Source: Novosphingobium aquimarinum
GTDB taxonomy: Bacteria; Pseudomonadota; Alphaproteobacteria; Sphingomonadales; Sphingomonadaceae
Reading direction: 5' to 3'
Length of the DNA stretch: 64,000 nucleotides
Assembly (NCBI RefSeq): GCF_009746585.1
Contig: NZ_WRPO01000015.1
Span: forward strand, 1 to 64,000
Under the pieces are notes generated by a model. That model searched no databases. It had not been told where the DNA came from and worked only from the letters and a program-made list of their open reading frames with translations. A program made the position numbers and the translations under genes. Positions 33,633-43,141 of the stretch are shown one piece after another; positions within the stretch are counted from its first letter, which is position 1; each line of letters opens with the position of its first letter.

Positions 33633-34112
33633 TCAGTCGGCCCGGAATTCCTTGTGGCATGCACTGCACACTTTACCCGTCGCGCGATAACGCTCGGTGG
33701 TCGCCGAAATGCTGCCGGTGTTGGCGGCCGCGAGCAACTTGCCGGTCTGTGCGATCAGGTCCTTCTGGTAGCCATCGAACGTGGCGCGATCGCTCCAAAT
33801 GTTCGCCAGCGCATCGGTCTTCACGCCCGAGGATGCGCCCGATCCGGCGGGAAACAGGCCTGTCTGCTTGCGCGCGATCGTCGCCAGCGTTTGCGCGGCA
33901 TCGACCACGGCGCCCTTTTGCGGCGTGCCAGCGAGCTGATCCTTGATCGCTTTCATCGCCGCGCCCATCTTTTTGTAGTTCGCCTGGCGTTCGGCGATCA
34001 CCGCGCTGGCCGAAGGGGCGGCGAGAGCGAACGTCGTTACACCAGCGACGGCAAGGCCGGCAGCGGCTGCAATCGCAAGCCGCAAGGCGCGGTCAGAGGA
34101 GGTCTTGGGCAT
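33633..34112 (-). CDS. Cytochrome c' (class II cytochrome c)
   Basis: This 159-aa periplasmic protein has a signal peptide (LRLAIAAAAGLAVAGVTTFA, cleaved near ALAAPS). A four-helix-bundle domain follows (VIAERQANYKKMGAAMKAIK ... DALANIWSDRATF). The C-terminal heme motif CSACH near 150 is the usual class II placement, close to the C-terminus. Cytochromes c' bind NO and other small gases or carry electrons. It precedes the cytochrome b561 gene by 4 nt, and such b561/c' pairs commonly work together. It follows the ankyrin gene by 27 nt in a five-gene operon. Confidence 0.9.
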   Translation of the reverse strand: MPKTSSDRALRLAIAAAAGLAVAGVTTFALAAPSASAVIAERQANYKKMGAAMKAIKDQLAGTPQKGAVVDAAQTLATIARKQTGLFPAGSGASSGVKTDALANIWSDRATFDGYQKDLIAQTGKLLAAANTGSISATTERYRATGKVCSACHKEFRAD

Positions 34113-34139
34113 GATCGATCCTTTGCGTTGGCCGTAAAG

Positions 34140-35477
34140 TCACTCTTCGGCCGATTGTAGCGGCAATTTCGCCTCGGGGAAAACCCGTTCGAAGATCACG
34201 CGAACCTCGGTCAGGCCCTTGGCTGCGATCTCGGCAGCGGTCGCCCCGCCGGCCATGGCGATGTCGGTCCGGGCCCCGTGCGACTTGAGCAGGGTGAGCA
34301 TCGGTTCGAGCTCATCCTGGAGGCCGCCGAACAGCAGCACGTGAAGGGCCGTCATACCCTTCGCGTTGGCGTGATTGGGGTCGGGGATTCGTTCGAGCGC
34401 GAATTCCAGCGCCTCGGTGCTGCCGCCACGGACCGCCGCGGTGACGAGGTCCGCGCCATCTTCTGGGACGAAATGCGGATCGGCCCCGGCAGCAACGAGC
34501 CGGCGCATCGCTTCGGCATGGCCATGCTGAGCGGCGAGAAACAGCGGCGGCGTCGGCGGGACCGGTGGCGGGGGCATGCCGAAATTGGCCTCGGTCACCC
34601 ATTTGATCTTCGAAGGACCGGTCACGGCATTGGCGTCCGCACCCGCGGCGATCAGCGCGGGCACGAGATCACTCGCGCCGCCGGCTGCCGCGCGATGCAG
34701 CGGTTGCAGGCCTTCGCGATCCCGTTCCGCCAGATCGAAGCCGAGCGGCAGCAGCATCGCCGCGGCCGCGAAATTCGACTGATAGAGCGCAAGCTGCAAG
34801 GCGCTGGTATTCTCGGGCCCGCGATGGGCCGCGTCTGCTTCGGCCTCGAGCAGCAGCCGCGTTGCCTCGGGAACGCCGCTGCGGATCGCGAAGAAGAGCG
34901 GAGAAAACCCGGCTTCGGTGACGCTATTGGCATCCGCACCGGCTCTAAGAAGTTCGCGCGCCGCCTCGACGTTGCCGCTGCTTGCTGCCCACATCAGGGG
35001 CGTGAGCCCACGCGGATCGACGCTGTTCGCCGGCGCGCCTTTCGCCAGCATTTGGCTTACCGTTGCCGCCGAAGCAAAGCGCGCACAGACCGCGAGCGGG
35101 GCCGATCCGTCGGGCGCGGGGCGCCGCAGATCCGCACCCGCCGCGATCAGTTGCAGCACGATGTCTTCGTTGCCCAGCTCGCATGCGAGCGTCAGCGGCG
35201 TCAGGCCTGCCGCATCGGCGGAGTCAGGCTTAGCGCGTGCCGCCAGCAGCGCGGCGACCAAGCTCGGGTTCTGTTTGCTAACTGCACGCAGTAGCGGCGA
35301 GGCGCCATAGAGGCCCGGCCGGTTCGGATCGGCCTTGGCTTTCAGAGCGCCGCGCACGCCATCGATATCGGCAATCTCGATTGCCATGGCGAGGCGCTCG
35401 CCGGGCGCGGTCGGGGCGCTGGCATGCGCGGGCGATGCGAGCGTCAATACCGCAGCAGCCGCCAGACTACGCCGCAT
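34140..35477 (-). CDS. Exported ankyrin-repeat protein
   Basis: This 445-aa protein has a signal peptide (LAAAAVLTLASPAHA). It consists almost entirely of ankyrin repeats of about 33 residues, roughly a dozen, with clear units such as GLTPLMWAASSGNVEAARELL near 162 and GHAEAMRRLVAAGADPHFV near 315. Ankyrin arrays bind protein partners; no enzyme domain is present. It overlaps the end of the DUF1552 gene by 11 nt and precedes cytochrome c'. A periplasmic scaffold joining the DUF1592/DUF1552 proteins to the cytochromes is a reasonable guess from context only. Confidence 0.88.
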   Translation of the reverse strand: MRRSLAAAAVLTLASPAHASAPTAPGERLAMAIEIADIDGVRGALKAKADPNRPGLYGASPLLRAVSKQNPSLVAALLAARAKPDSADAAGLTPLTLACELGNEDIVLQLIAAGADLRRPAPDGSAPLAVCARFASAATVSQMLAKGAPANSVDPRGLTPLMWAASSGNVEAARELLRAGADANSVTEAGFSPLFFAIRSGVPEATRLLLEAEADAAHRGPENTSALQLALYQSNFAAAAMLLPLGFDLAERDREGLQPLHRAAAGGASDLVPALIAAGADANAVTGPSKIKWVTEANFGMPPPPVPPTPPLFLAAQHGHAEAMRRLVAAGADPHFVPEDGADLVTAAVRGGSTEALEFALERIPDPNHANAKGMTALHVLLFGGLQDELEPMLTLLKSHGARTDIAMAGGATAAEIAAKGLTEVRVIFERVFPEAKLPLQSAEE

Positions 35478-36801
35478 CGAACACGCTCAGCGGACCGGTG
35501 CTGTCACCGAACGATGTGGTCGGAACGTCGAGCCGCTGGAGGCCTTCCAGCATCAGGTTCGACATCGTCGTGTCCTTGGGCACCGTGACGTGTCGTCCAC
35601 CATCGACCAGTCCGCCCGCCAGGATCACCGGCAAGTCCATGAAATCGTGGTCGTTGGAATCGCCGAAGGCCGAGCCGCGGATCACCAGCGTGCGATCGAG
35701 CAGCGATCCTTCGCCGTCCTTCGCCTCCTTCATCTTGTCGAGATAATAGGCAAAGAATTCCATGTGATAGCGGTTGATCTTCGCCAGCTTCGCCATCTTT
35801 TCGGGATTGTTTCCGTGGTGGCTGAGCATGTGGTGCGAATCCGGCACGCCGATCTCAGGATACGTGCGGTTCGAGATCTCGCGCCCGATCATGAACGTGC
35901 CGACGCGGGTGATGTCCGCCTGCATCGCCAGCACCTGCAGGTCGATCATCAGCTTCACGTGTTCGGCGAAGTCGTCCGGGATGCCCGCCGGGCGATCCAG
36001 CGTGGCGGCCTGGGCTGGCGGGGGAGAGGCGGCGGCGCGCTGGATGCGCTTCTCGATCGCGCGCGAGGCCTCCATGTATTCGTCGAGCTTGTGCTTGTCG
36101 GACTGACCGAGCCGCCCGGTGAGCCGCGCGGCATCCTCCATGACGTAGTCCAGGATCGAGGCCTGCCGCTTCAGCCGCGCGATCCGCGTCGCTTCGTCGA
36201 GCGCATCGCCATCCCCGAACAGGCGCTCGAACACACGGGCGGGATTGGCGGTTACGGGGAGCGGCACCGTTGGGGTGAGCCAGGAAATGCCGTTGGTGTA
36301 GGCGCACGAGTAATTGATGTCGCAGCTGCCCAGCAGGCTCGCCTGATCGATCCCGAGCTCGAGCGAGGTCAGCGGCGTCGCGTCGCCGAGATGCGCGGCG
36401 AACACCTGGTCCATGGAGACGCCGCAGCGGATATCCGGCCCCTCGGTCTGTTTGGCATGAGTGCCGGTGAGGAAGGCAGGGCACGAGCGGCCATGGCCCG
36501 CGGGCCGGTCGCCCATGGCGGCGGCCTGCGGATGGCCAAGCCCGCTGACGACGAGGATATCCTCGCGGTGCGGCGCGAGCGGGGTCAGCGTCTCGGGCAG
36601 GACGAGGCCGGTGCCGGTGGGCCGATACGGAGCCATCGTCATGCCGTTGGGGGTGTAGAACACCTGAAGGCGCTTGGGCCGCGCGGTGATGTCGGCGGCC
36701 TTCGCGCTCGGCATCATCGCTTCGAGGAAGGGCAGGGCCATCGCGGTGCCAAGGCCGCGCAGGACGGTACGGCGATCGAGGGGGCTGCGGCGAATGATCA
36801 T
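35467..36801 (-). CDS. DUF1552-family Tat-exported protein
   Basis: This protein is 444 aa from MIIRRSPLDRRTVLRGLGTA, a twin-arginine signal (DRRTVLRGLGTAMALPFLEA) typical of DUF1552. The body shows family text such as VFYTPNGMTMAPYRPTGTGL near 47 and, near the C-terminus, LDRTLVIRGSAFGDSNDHDF. DUF1552 proteins are known mainly from planctomycetes, verrucomicrobia and myxobacteria, nearly always paired with a DUF1587/1592/1588/1585 cytochrome-domain protein as here. Their function is uncharacterised; the fold is related to sulfatase/DUF1501-type proteins. The ATG overlaps the upstream gene by 4 nt (ATGA), indicating obligate co-expression. Confidence 0.88.
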   Translation of the reverse strand: MIIRRSPLDRRTVLRGLGTAMALPFLEAMMPSAKAADITARPKRLQVFYTPNGMTMAPYRPTGTGLVLPETLTPLAPHREDILVVSGLGHPQAAAMGDRPAGHGRSCPAFLTGTHAKQTEGPDIRCGVSMDQVFAAHLGDATPLTSLELGIDQASLLGSCDINYSCAYTNGISWLTPTVPLPVTANPARVFERLFGDGDALDEATRIARLKRQASILDYVMEDAARLTGRLGQSDKHKLDEYMEASRAIEKRIQRAAASPPPAQAATLDRPAGIPDDFAEHVKLMIDLQVLAMQADITRVGTFMIGREISNRTYPEIGVPDSHHMLSHHGNNPEKMAKLAKINRYHMEFFAYYLDKMKEAKDGEGSLLDRTLVIRGSAFGDSNDHDFMDLPVILAGGLVDGGRHVTVPKDTTMSNLMLEGLQRLDVPTTSFGDSTGPLSVFDAA

Positions 36802-39266
36802 CGGCTCGCTCTCCGGTCGGCTGCGGTCCAGCGCTCGGGCGTTCGGCGCTGAGTGAAGGCATCGCTGGTGACGATGCCCAGGATGATAGTGCGGATGCGG
36901 TAGTCGTCGGCCGCGGCCTGCTGGGCGATCGCGCGGATCGCGGGCATGTCCTGCGCGCCGATGCCGCGGCCCAGCGCATAGGTCATCAGCCGCTCGGTAA
37001 AGGCGCGGGTGAACTCGTCCTTGCGGGCCATCAGGATGTCCTGCAGCCCGGCGATACCGGCGAATTCGGTGCCGTCGGGGAGGACCGCGGCATTGTCGAT
37101 CGGTTGGCCGGCATCGCTGTTGCGCCAGGCGCCGACCGCGTCGAAATTTTCGAGCGAGAAGCCGATCGGGTCCATGCGGACGTGGCAGGCCGCGCATGCG
37201 GGATCGCTCCGGTGCAGTTCGAGCTGTTCGCGCGCGTTGAGCAGCCGGCCGTCATGCTCAGCCTTCAGCGCGGGAACATCGGGCGGCGGCGGGGGAGGGG
37301 GCGCGGCGAGCAAGTTGTCGAGCACCCACTTGCCACGCTTCACCACCGAAGTGTGGTTGCCATAGGACGTCACCGTCAGGATGCTCGCTTGCCCGAGCAG
37401 GCCGCCACGATGCCACGCGGGATCGAGCGCGACTTTGCGGAACGCATCCCCGTGCACGCCGGGAATACCGTAGTGATTGGCGAGCCGCTGGTTGAGGAAG
37501 GCATAATCCGCCTTGATGAAATCGAGCACTGGGCGGTTGGTGCGCACCACGTGATCGAAGAAGGTCTCGGTCTCGGTCGCCATGGCCTGGCGCAGGCGCA
37601 CGTCGAAATCGGGGAAGATTGCGATGTCGGGCCGCTGTTGCTCGAGATTGCGCAGGAATAGCCACTGCCCGGCGAAGTTCTTGGTCAGCGCTTCGGCGCG
37701 CGGATCGTCGAGCATGCGCGTGACTTGCGCTTCGAGGACTTTGGGCTGGTGCAGCGAGCCCTTGTCCGCAGCGGCCAGGAGCGGCTCGTCGGGAATGCTG
37801 CTCCACAGGAACAGCGCGAGACGCGCAGCCAGTTCGTGGTCGGTCAGAGGACGGACGCTGCCGGGAGCCGCATTGGCCGGATCGCTCTCGACGAGGAACA
37901 GGAAGCGTGGCGAGACGAGCACTGCCTGGACCATCGCGGCAATGCCTTGTTCGAAGTCGCCGGCTTTGCGTTCCGCCTCGTAGATCGCGAGCAATGGGGC
38001 AGTGTCGATCGCATCGCCCGGCGTGCGCCAGGCGCGGCGGGCCAGTGAGGTCGCAATGCGGCGAGCGCAGGCAGGCTCGGCGGACGCGGTTTTGGGCTGA
38101 CACGCGAAGATCCGCTCGCGGCTCGCGGTCCGGCCCGGTCCCTTGGCGTCATAGGGGCCGGCCACGTCGATCTGCAGCACGTCGCGGGGGAAGTTCTGCT
38201 GCGCATAGCGCTCGTGCATGCGGTAGGACGGGACCGAAAGCTCGCCCGCCTTCCGGCCGTCGACCCAGACGTCGAGCGGCAGCATCGTCGGCGCGGCGAG
38301 CGGCAGCGGCACCTTGTCGGTGTCGTTGCGCACGGTCTGGACCGTTTGCTCGGGCGCGATCCGGCGGCGGAATGACATGCCGACGAGGTGCGGCCCCGCA
38401 GTCATCGGCACGCGCAGGCTGTAGCGATCCTCGGTCTCGCGGTCGGTTTCGTTGTTGCTGTTCGAATTGAGCCAGGCAGTGACGTCGTATTCGCCATCGT
38501 AAGGCGCGAAGTACCGGAAAGCCCCGCCGCCGCGCGATCCCAGCGGCAGGTCCTCGCTGGCGCGCTCGTTGTAAGCGGGCACGCCCGAGTTGCCGACCGA
38601 GCCGTCTTTGGGAACCTGATAGCTCGTCACGGCCACGCGCGCCGAGGCGATCCCGGTCGCCATGCGCGAGATCTTGCCCGCAACCGCGACGTAGCGTTCC
38701 ATCAGCGTCGGCGAGACGCTGAGCACGTCGGCGATGTTGTCGAAGCCGAAGCCGGAATTGTCCTGCGGCAACTCGTCGCGAAAATCGACATCGAGCGCGA
38801 GCAGATCGCGCACGGCATTGGCGTATTCGACGCGGTTGAGCCGGCGCACGGTGGAAAGGCCGGGGTCGGGATGCACAGCGGCATAGTGTCCGCGTGCCGT
38901 CGCCAGCCAGTTGGTGAAAGCCGCACGCTGGACGGGCTCGGGTTGCGGCTTGTCGTCGGGCGGCATCTCGCCCGTCGCCACCTTGCGCAGCACTTTTTCC
39001 CAGCGATCGACATTCTCGCCATGGGCGAGATCAGCGGCCTTGAGGTCGTCGATCGACAAACCCGCGACTTCGTCGAACTCGTTGTGGCAGCGCGAACAAT
39101 ACTGGTCGAGCATATCTTCGGGCGCGAACGATGGCGTCGGCACTGCGGTACGATGGCCCAGGGGCTCGTCTTGCGCTTGCGTCGAAGTCCAGAAGGACGC
39201 GACACAGGCGGACACCGCCAGCGCCAGCAGTGCGTGTCCGATGCGTGATTGCGCGGCGCGCATCAT
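36798..39266 (-). CDS. Planctomycete-type multidomain cytochrome protein (DUF1587-1595-1592-1588-1585)
   Basis: This protein is 822 aa from MMRAAQSRIGHALLALAVSA, with an export signal ending near STQAQ. An N-terminal c-type heme motif CSRCH is at 57-61. DUF1587 text LNRVEYANAVRDLLALDVDF lies near 145, DUF1595/1592 follow (LTDHELAARLALFLWSSIPD, then FFDHVVRTNRPVLDFI), then DUF1588 with a second heme-like motif CAACHVRMDPIGFSLENFD, and DUF1585 at the end. The two CxxCH sites suggest electron transfer or oxidase activity in the periplasm; no reaction is established for the family. It starts the operon with DUF1552, ankyrin, cytochrome c' and cytochrome b561. Confidence 0.88.
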   Translation of the reverse strand: MMRAAQSRIGHALLALAVSACVASFWTSTQAQDEPLGHRTAVPTPSFAPEDMLDQYCSRCHNEFDEVAGLSIDDLKAADLAHGENVDRWEKVLRKVATGEMPPDDKPQPEPVQRAAFTNWLATARGHYAAVHPDPGLSTVRRLNRVEYANAVRDLLALDVDFRDELPQDNSGFGFDNIADVLSVSPTLMERYVAVAGKISRMATGIASARVAVTSYQVPKDGSVGNSGVPAYNERASEDLPLGSRGGGAFRYFAPYDGEYDVTAWLNSNSNNETDRETEDRYSLRVPMTAGPHLVGMSFRRRIAPEQTVQTVRNDTDKVPLPLAAPTMLPLDVWVDGRKAGELSVPSYRMHERYAQQNFPRDVLQIDVAGPYDAKGPGRTASRERIFACQPKTASAEPACARRIATSLARRAWRTPGDAIDTAPLLAIYEAERKAGDFEQGIAAMVQAVLVSPRFLFLVESDPANAAPGSVRPLTDHELAARLALFLWSSIPDEPLLAAADKGSLHQPKVLEAQVTRMLDDPRAEALTKNFAGQWLFLRNLEQQRPDIAIFPDFDVRLRQAMATETETFFDHVVRTNRPVLDFIKADYAFLNQRLANHYGIPGVHGDAFRKVALDPAWHRGGLLGQASILTVTSYGNHTSVVKRGKWVLDNLLAAPPPPPPPDVPALKAEHDGRLLNAREQLELHRSDPACAACHVRMDPIGFSLENFDAVGAWRNSDAGQPIDNAAVLPDGTEFAGIAGLQDILMARKDEFTRAFTERLMTYALGRGIGAQDMPAIRAIAQQAAADDYRIRTIILGIVTSDAFTQRRTPERWTAADRRASR

Positions 39267-39597
39267 GGTTCCAGCCCCGATTTGCCAGAAGCTCGATCCC
39301 ACCTCGGAACATTGCCACACGAGGTCGGATGCAGGCCCCACCGGCCTGTCTGGAGGCTGACTAGAGAGTGCTAAACCTGGCGTCCATTGCCATTAAAACG
39401 ACGACGCGACCGAAAAATGTGCGCACGTGTCGCTGAAGAGAGATGACGACTGTCACGCCGCAAACACCACCCAGACTGCAACGTATGACTTGGAGTTCGT
39501 TATGACTTTGCCCTTTGGGGTCTAAGGAGTTGAACGCAAACCCTTTCAAGGCTCTTTAACCGCTTACCGCTAAGGACCTACCAAATAGGGGGTCAAA
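39267..39597. other. Intergenic region between the DUF1592 operon and the MHYT-GGDEF-EAL gene
   Basis: These 331 bp lie between divergent genes and hold no recognised gene, RNA or clear palindrome. They must contain the promoters of the five-gene cytochrome operon (minus) and of the diguanylate cyclase/phosphodiesterase gene (plus). The sequence is less GC-rich than its neighbours near 39380-39560. Confidence 0.5.
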
Positions 39598-42414
39598 GTG
39601 TTCGATCTGCTTTTTTGCCTTGAGAACGAGCATGATATGCGGCTCGTCTGGATTGCCGTGGCGCTTTGTACGCTGACGGCGGCGGCCGTCGTGCTCATTC
39701 TCCAGCGTGCGATCCACGCGAAGGAGGAACGCAGGCGCAATTGGTTCGCTGCGGCAGTTGTCGTCGCCGGTCTCGGCGTCTGGGCGACGCACTTCGTCGC
39801 GATGCTGGGCTACGATCCGGGCGCGGCGGTAAGCTACAATGCCGCAAAGACGTTGATCTCGCTCGCCATCGCGGTCGCAACGGCGACGGGCGGCTTTCTG
39901 ATCGCCGAAGGCGCGATCCTGCCGGCAAGGCGCGTCATGGCGGCAGTCGTCGTCGGCGCCGGGGCGGCGTTGATGCATTACGTCGGGATGATGGCCGTCG
40001 AGATGCCGGCTATCTTCCGATGGTCGCCCGAATGGATCGCCGTATCGCTTGCTTTCGCCATCGTGCCTATGGTCGTCACCTTGGAGTTGGGGGTGCAGCG
40101 CAACAGTCGCTTGGCATGCGCATCGAGCGGGTTGGCCTTCGTTATCGCTATTCTTGGTCTACACTTTAGTGGTGTGGTGGCGGCCACGGCGATTCCGAGC
40201 CGTCGTCCGTTCACGGCGGACTTGATCATCGACCGAGTGCAACTGGGATCGATGGTTGCTCTTGTCGCGCTGATGATCTTGGTCTGCGTCATCGTTACCG
40301 CCGTAACGAGCCTCAGGATCCAGGCAGCGGCTGCGGTACGCGAGCGCGAGTTTCGTATTTTCGTGCAGGGCATCACCGACTACGCGATCTACATGCTCAC
40401 GCCTGACGGGCGGGTCGCCAGTTGGAACGCGGGCGCCGCGAAGCTGAAGGGATATAGCGAGGCGGAAGCTATCGGTCTTCCCCTCGAAACGTTTTACGCT
40501 CCGGCGCACAGCGAGTCTGGCAATGCCATGAATGGTCTCGCCAGGGCGCGTGAGGAAGGGCGGTTCGCGGTCGAGGGGTGGTGCCGGAGAAAGGACGGGT
40601 CCTCCTTCTGGGCGCACGTAACGATCGAGCCCGTGCACGATGAGCGTGGTCGATTTCGGGGTTTCGCCAAGATTACCCGCGATATGACGGTTCCCAAGCA
40701 AGACAAGGATCGCCTGATCGAGGCCAGTGCCAATCTCGATGCCGCGCTGTCGAACATGCATCAGGGGCTCTGTTTGTTTGGGGAGGATCGCCGCCTGATC
40801 TTGTGGAACCAGCGGTTTTGCGAGCTTTATGGCATCGAACCCGGCGCTCTTCGGGAAGGCATGACAATCGACGAGTTTATTCGCGCGTCCCTGAGCGGGC
40901 TTAACGACGCGATGGTGAGCGATGAACGCGTTGCGCTGGGGATCGATCGCCTTCTCGAATGCCTGGCCGACGACACAGGCGGCTCAGTGAGTGTGGAATA
41001 CGCCAACGGCATGCACGTCTTCATGGCGCATCGTCGCCTGGAAGGTGGTGGCTGGGTCTCGACCTTCGAGGACGTGACCGCGCGCCGCCTTTCCGAAGCC
41101 AAGATTGCCCACATGGCTCTCCACGACGATCTTACGGGGCTCCCGAACCGAATCCACTTCGGCCGTCGTCTCGACGAGGCCATGGTCCAGGCCGCAAGCG
41201 AAGGGGGCAAGATCGGAATCGCGGTGGTCGATCTCGATCGCTTCAAGGAAATCAACGATACCTGGGGGCATGCGGCCGGTGACACGTTGTTGTGCGCGAT
41301 CGCCGAGAAGCTGCATGCCGAAACCCCCGCAAACGGCTTCTTCGCCCGTCTCGGCGGAGACGAGTTCGCCGCGTTCTTCCCGTACACCAACGATGACGAA
41401 CTTCAGTCCTGGGTCGCTCGCATCGAGCGGGCGTTTACTCAGAAGATCATTCTCGAATCCTCCAAGTTCAGCGCTGGTGGAAGCATCGGCATCGCCTCTT
41501 ACCCGACCGATGGAGAGAACCGCGAGCAAGTGCTCAACAACGCGGACCTTGCCATGTATCGCGCCAAAGGCCTGATCGGCGCCAGTATCTGCTATTACGA
41601 GCGCGGGATGGACGAGAAAGCGCGCGCCAAGCGCCAGCTCGCGAACGATTTGCGGCATGCCATCGAGCGCAACGAGCTCTCGCTGGCCTTCCAGGACCAG
41701 TGCTCGCTCGTGACCGACGAGGTGACTGGTTACGAGGCGCTGCTGCGCTGGAACCATACGCTGCACGGCCCCATCCCGCCTTCGCGTTTCATTCCCATCG
41801 CCGAGGAGTCGGGTGCGATCCTCGAGATCGGCGCGTGGGTGCTGCGCGAAGCGTGCAGGCAGGCCGTGGAATGGGACAAGCCGCTGAAGGTCGCCGTGAA
41901 CCTCTCGGCGGTGCAACTGATGCAGGTCGATCTCATCGAGACGGTGATCACCATTCTGACCGAGACCGGGCTCTCGCCGCGCCGCCTCGAGCTGGAAATC
42001 ACCGAATCCGTGATCATCGCCGACAAGGCGCGCGCGCTGCACATCCTGCGCAGTTTGAAGTCATTGGGCGTGACGATCGCGATCGACGACTTCGGAACGG
42101 GGTATTCGTCGCTCGACACGCTCAATTCGTTCCCGTTCGACAAGATCAAGATCGACAAGTCGTTCCTGCTCGAATCCAGCACCAGTCCTCAGGCGCGCGC
42201 CATCATTCGCGCGGTGCTCGCGCTTGGACGCAGCCTCAATGTGCCGGTGCTTGCCGAGGGTCTGGAATCGGTCGAGCAACTCGAGCTGCTGAAACTCGAA
42301 GGCTGCGATGAAGCCCAAGGCTATTTCTTCGGACGACCGCGTCCTTCAGCGCAGCTGGGACAAACGGGCGACCATGGTCATGACGGATCGGTCGATACCG
42401 AGGAAGCCGCCTGA
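39598..42414 (+). CDS. MHYT-PAS-GGDEF-EAL cyclic-di-GMP signalling protein
   Basis: This protein is 938 aa from a GTG with GGGGG just upstream. The N-terminal seven-span MHYT sensor (about 15-240) has repeat cores WATHFVAML, MHYVGMMAVEM and LHFSGVVA, thought to bind a metal for sensing gas or redox. Two PAS domains follow (about 255-375 and 385-495). GGDEF is intact (RLGGDEFAAFF, near 590) and EAL is intact (GYEALLRW near 710, then DDFGTGYSSLDTL near 830). No RxxD inhibitory site precedes GGDEF. Both c-di-GMP synthesis and hydrolysis motifs are kept, so the net activity cannot be predicted. Confidence 0.93.
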   Translation: MFDLLFCLENEHDMRLVWIAVALCTLTAAAVVLILQRAIHAKEERRRNWFAAAVVVAGLGVWATHFVAMLGYDPGAAVSYNAAKTLISLAIAVATATGGFLIAEGAILPARRVMAAVVVGAGAALMHYVGMMAVEMPAIFRWSPEWIAVSLAFAIVPMVVTLELGVQRNSRLACASSGLAFVIAILGLHFSGVVAATAIPSRRPFTADLIIDRVQLGSMVALVALMILVCVIVTAVTSLRIQAAAAVREREFRIFVQGITDYAIYMLTPDGRVASWNAGAAKLKGYSEAEAIGLPLETFYAPAHSESGNAMNGLARAREEGRFAVEGWCRRKDGSSFWAHVTIEPVHDERGRFRGFAKITRDMTVPKQDKDRLIEASANLDAALSNMHQGLCLFGEDRRLILWNQRFCELYGIEPGALREGMTIDEFIRASLSGLNDAMVSDERVALGIDRLLECLADDTGGSVSVEYANGMHVFMAHRRLEGGGWVSTFEDVTARRLSEAKIAHMALHDDLTGLPNRIHFGRRLDEAMVQAASEGGKIGIAVVDLDRFKEINDTWGHAAGDTLLCAIAEKLHAETPANGFFARLGGDEFAAFFPYTNDDELQSWVARIERAFTQKIILESSKFSAGGSIGIASYPTDGENREQVLNNADLAMYRAKGLIGASICYYERGMDEKARAKRQLANDLRHAIERNELSLAFQDQCSLVTDEVTGYEALLRWNHTLHGPIPPSRFIPIAEESGAILEIGAWVLREACRQAVEWDKPLKVAVNLSAVQLMQVDLIETVITILTETGLSPRRLELEITESVIIADKARALHILRSLKSLGVTIAIDDFGTGYSSLDTLNSFPFDKIKIDKSFLLESSTSPQARAIIRAVLALGRSLNVPVLAEGLESVEQLELLKLEGCDEAQGYFFGRPRPSAQLGQTGDHGHDGSVDTEEAA

Positions 42415-42445
42415 CGCGCAAACGCGAGTCAGACGGAGTAAGCTC

Positions 42446-43033
42446 TTAATTGGTGAGCAGCGCGAGTTCGACCCGCCCGCTGCCGGGTCCGACGATGCCG
42501 ATCTGGTCGGCCGCGGCGCGGCTGAGATCGATCACGCGGTTGCCGTGGAACGGCCCGCGGTCGTTGATGCGCACGACCACCGTGCGGCCATTGCGCTCAT
42601 TGGTGACTTTGACGCGGCTGCCGAAGGGCAAAGTGCGATGCGCCGCGGTCAATTGGGCAGGATCGAAGACATCGCCACTGGCGGTGCGACGGCCGGCGAA
42701 GGCGCGACCGTAGAAGCTGGCGACGCCTGAGCCGACGGATTCGAGGGCTTCGTCTTCGTCAGGCGATGCGACCGAAATCTCGGCGTCGAGCAGGCCGGTC
42801 TGCGAGGCTTCGTTCTGGGTCTTGGTGAAGGTATTGTCGAAGCGGGCCTCGAACTGCGAGGATGCCTTGACCGCGACGGGCACTGCCTCTGCCGCTTCGA
42901 GCTCGCTGCCTCCGATGGCGGCGATCACCATGCCGGTGGCTGGAAGCGCCAATGCCGCGCCCAAGGCAAACAGCTGTGCAGGCGCGATGCGGCGCGAACG
43001 CCGCAGGGTCGTACGATCAGTCAGAAGTCCCAC
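42446..43033 (-). CDS. rlpA: RlpA-family septal ring lytic transglycosylase
   Basis: This 195-aa protein has an N-terminal hydrophobic export segment near 20-42 (LFALGAALALPATGMVIAAI). A low-complexity linker and a C-terminal double-psi beta-barrel follow: GVASFYGRAFAGRRTASGD near 105, the catalytic-site text LTAAHRTLPFGSRVKV, and RINDRGPFHGNRVIDLS. RlpA cleaves denuded peptidoglycan strands at the septum. Here the usual lipoprotein Cys and C-terminal SPOR domain are both missing, so this is a minimal RlpA. It is convergent with the c-di-GMP gene. Confidence 0.88.
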   Translation of the reverse strand: MGLLTDRTTLRRSRRIAPAQLFALGAALALPATGMVIAAIGGSELEAAEAVPVAVKASSQFEARFDNTFTKTQNEASQTGLLDAEISVASPDEDEALESVGSGVASFYGRAFAGRRTASGDVFDPAQLTAAHRTLPFGSRVKVTNERNGRTVVVRINDRGPFHGNRVIDLSRAAADQIGIVGPGSGRVELALLTN

Positions 43034-43141
43034 TCCGTCCCGTTTCCGGTGAGGGGCAGGTACACCCGGTAATCTTACGATTGCACCCCTGTGGAGGCAT
43101 CTCGTCGCGTTGCGGCAACGGTCCGCCCCATGCTCGGGAAC

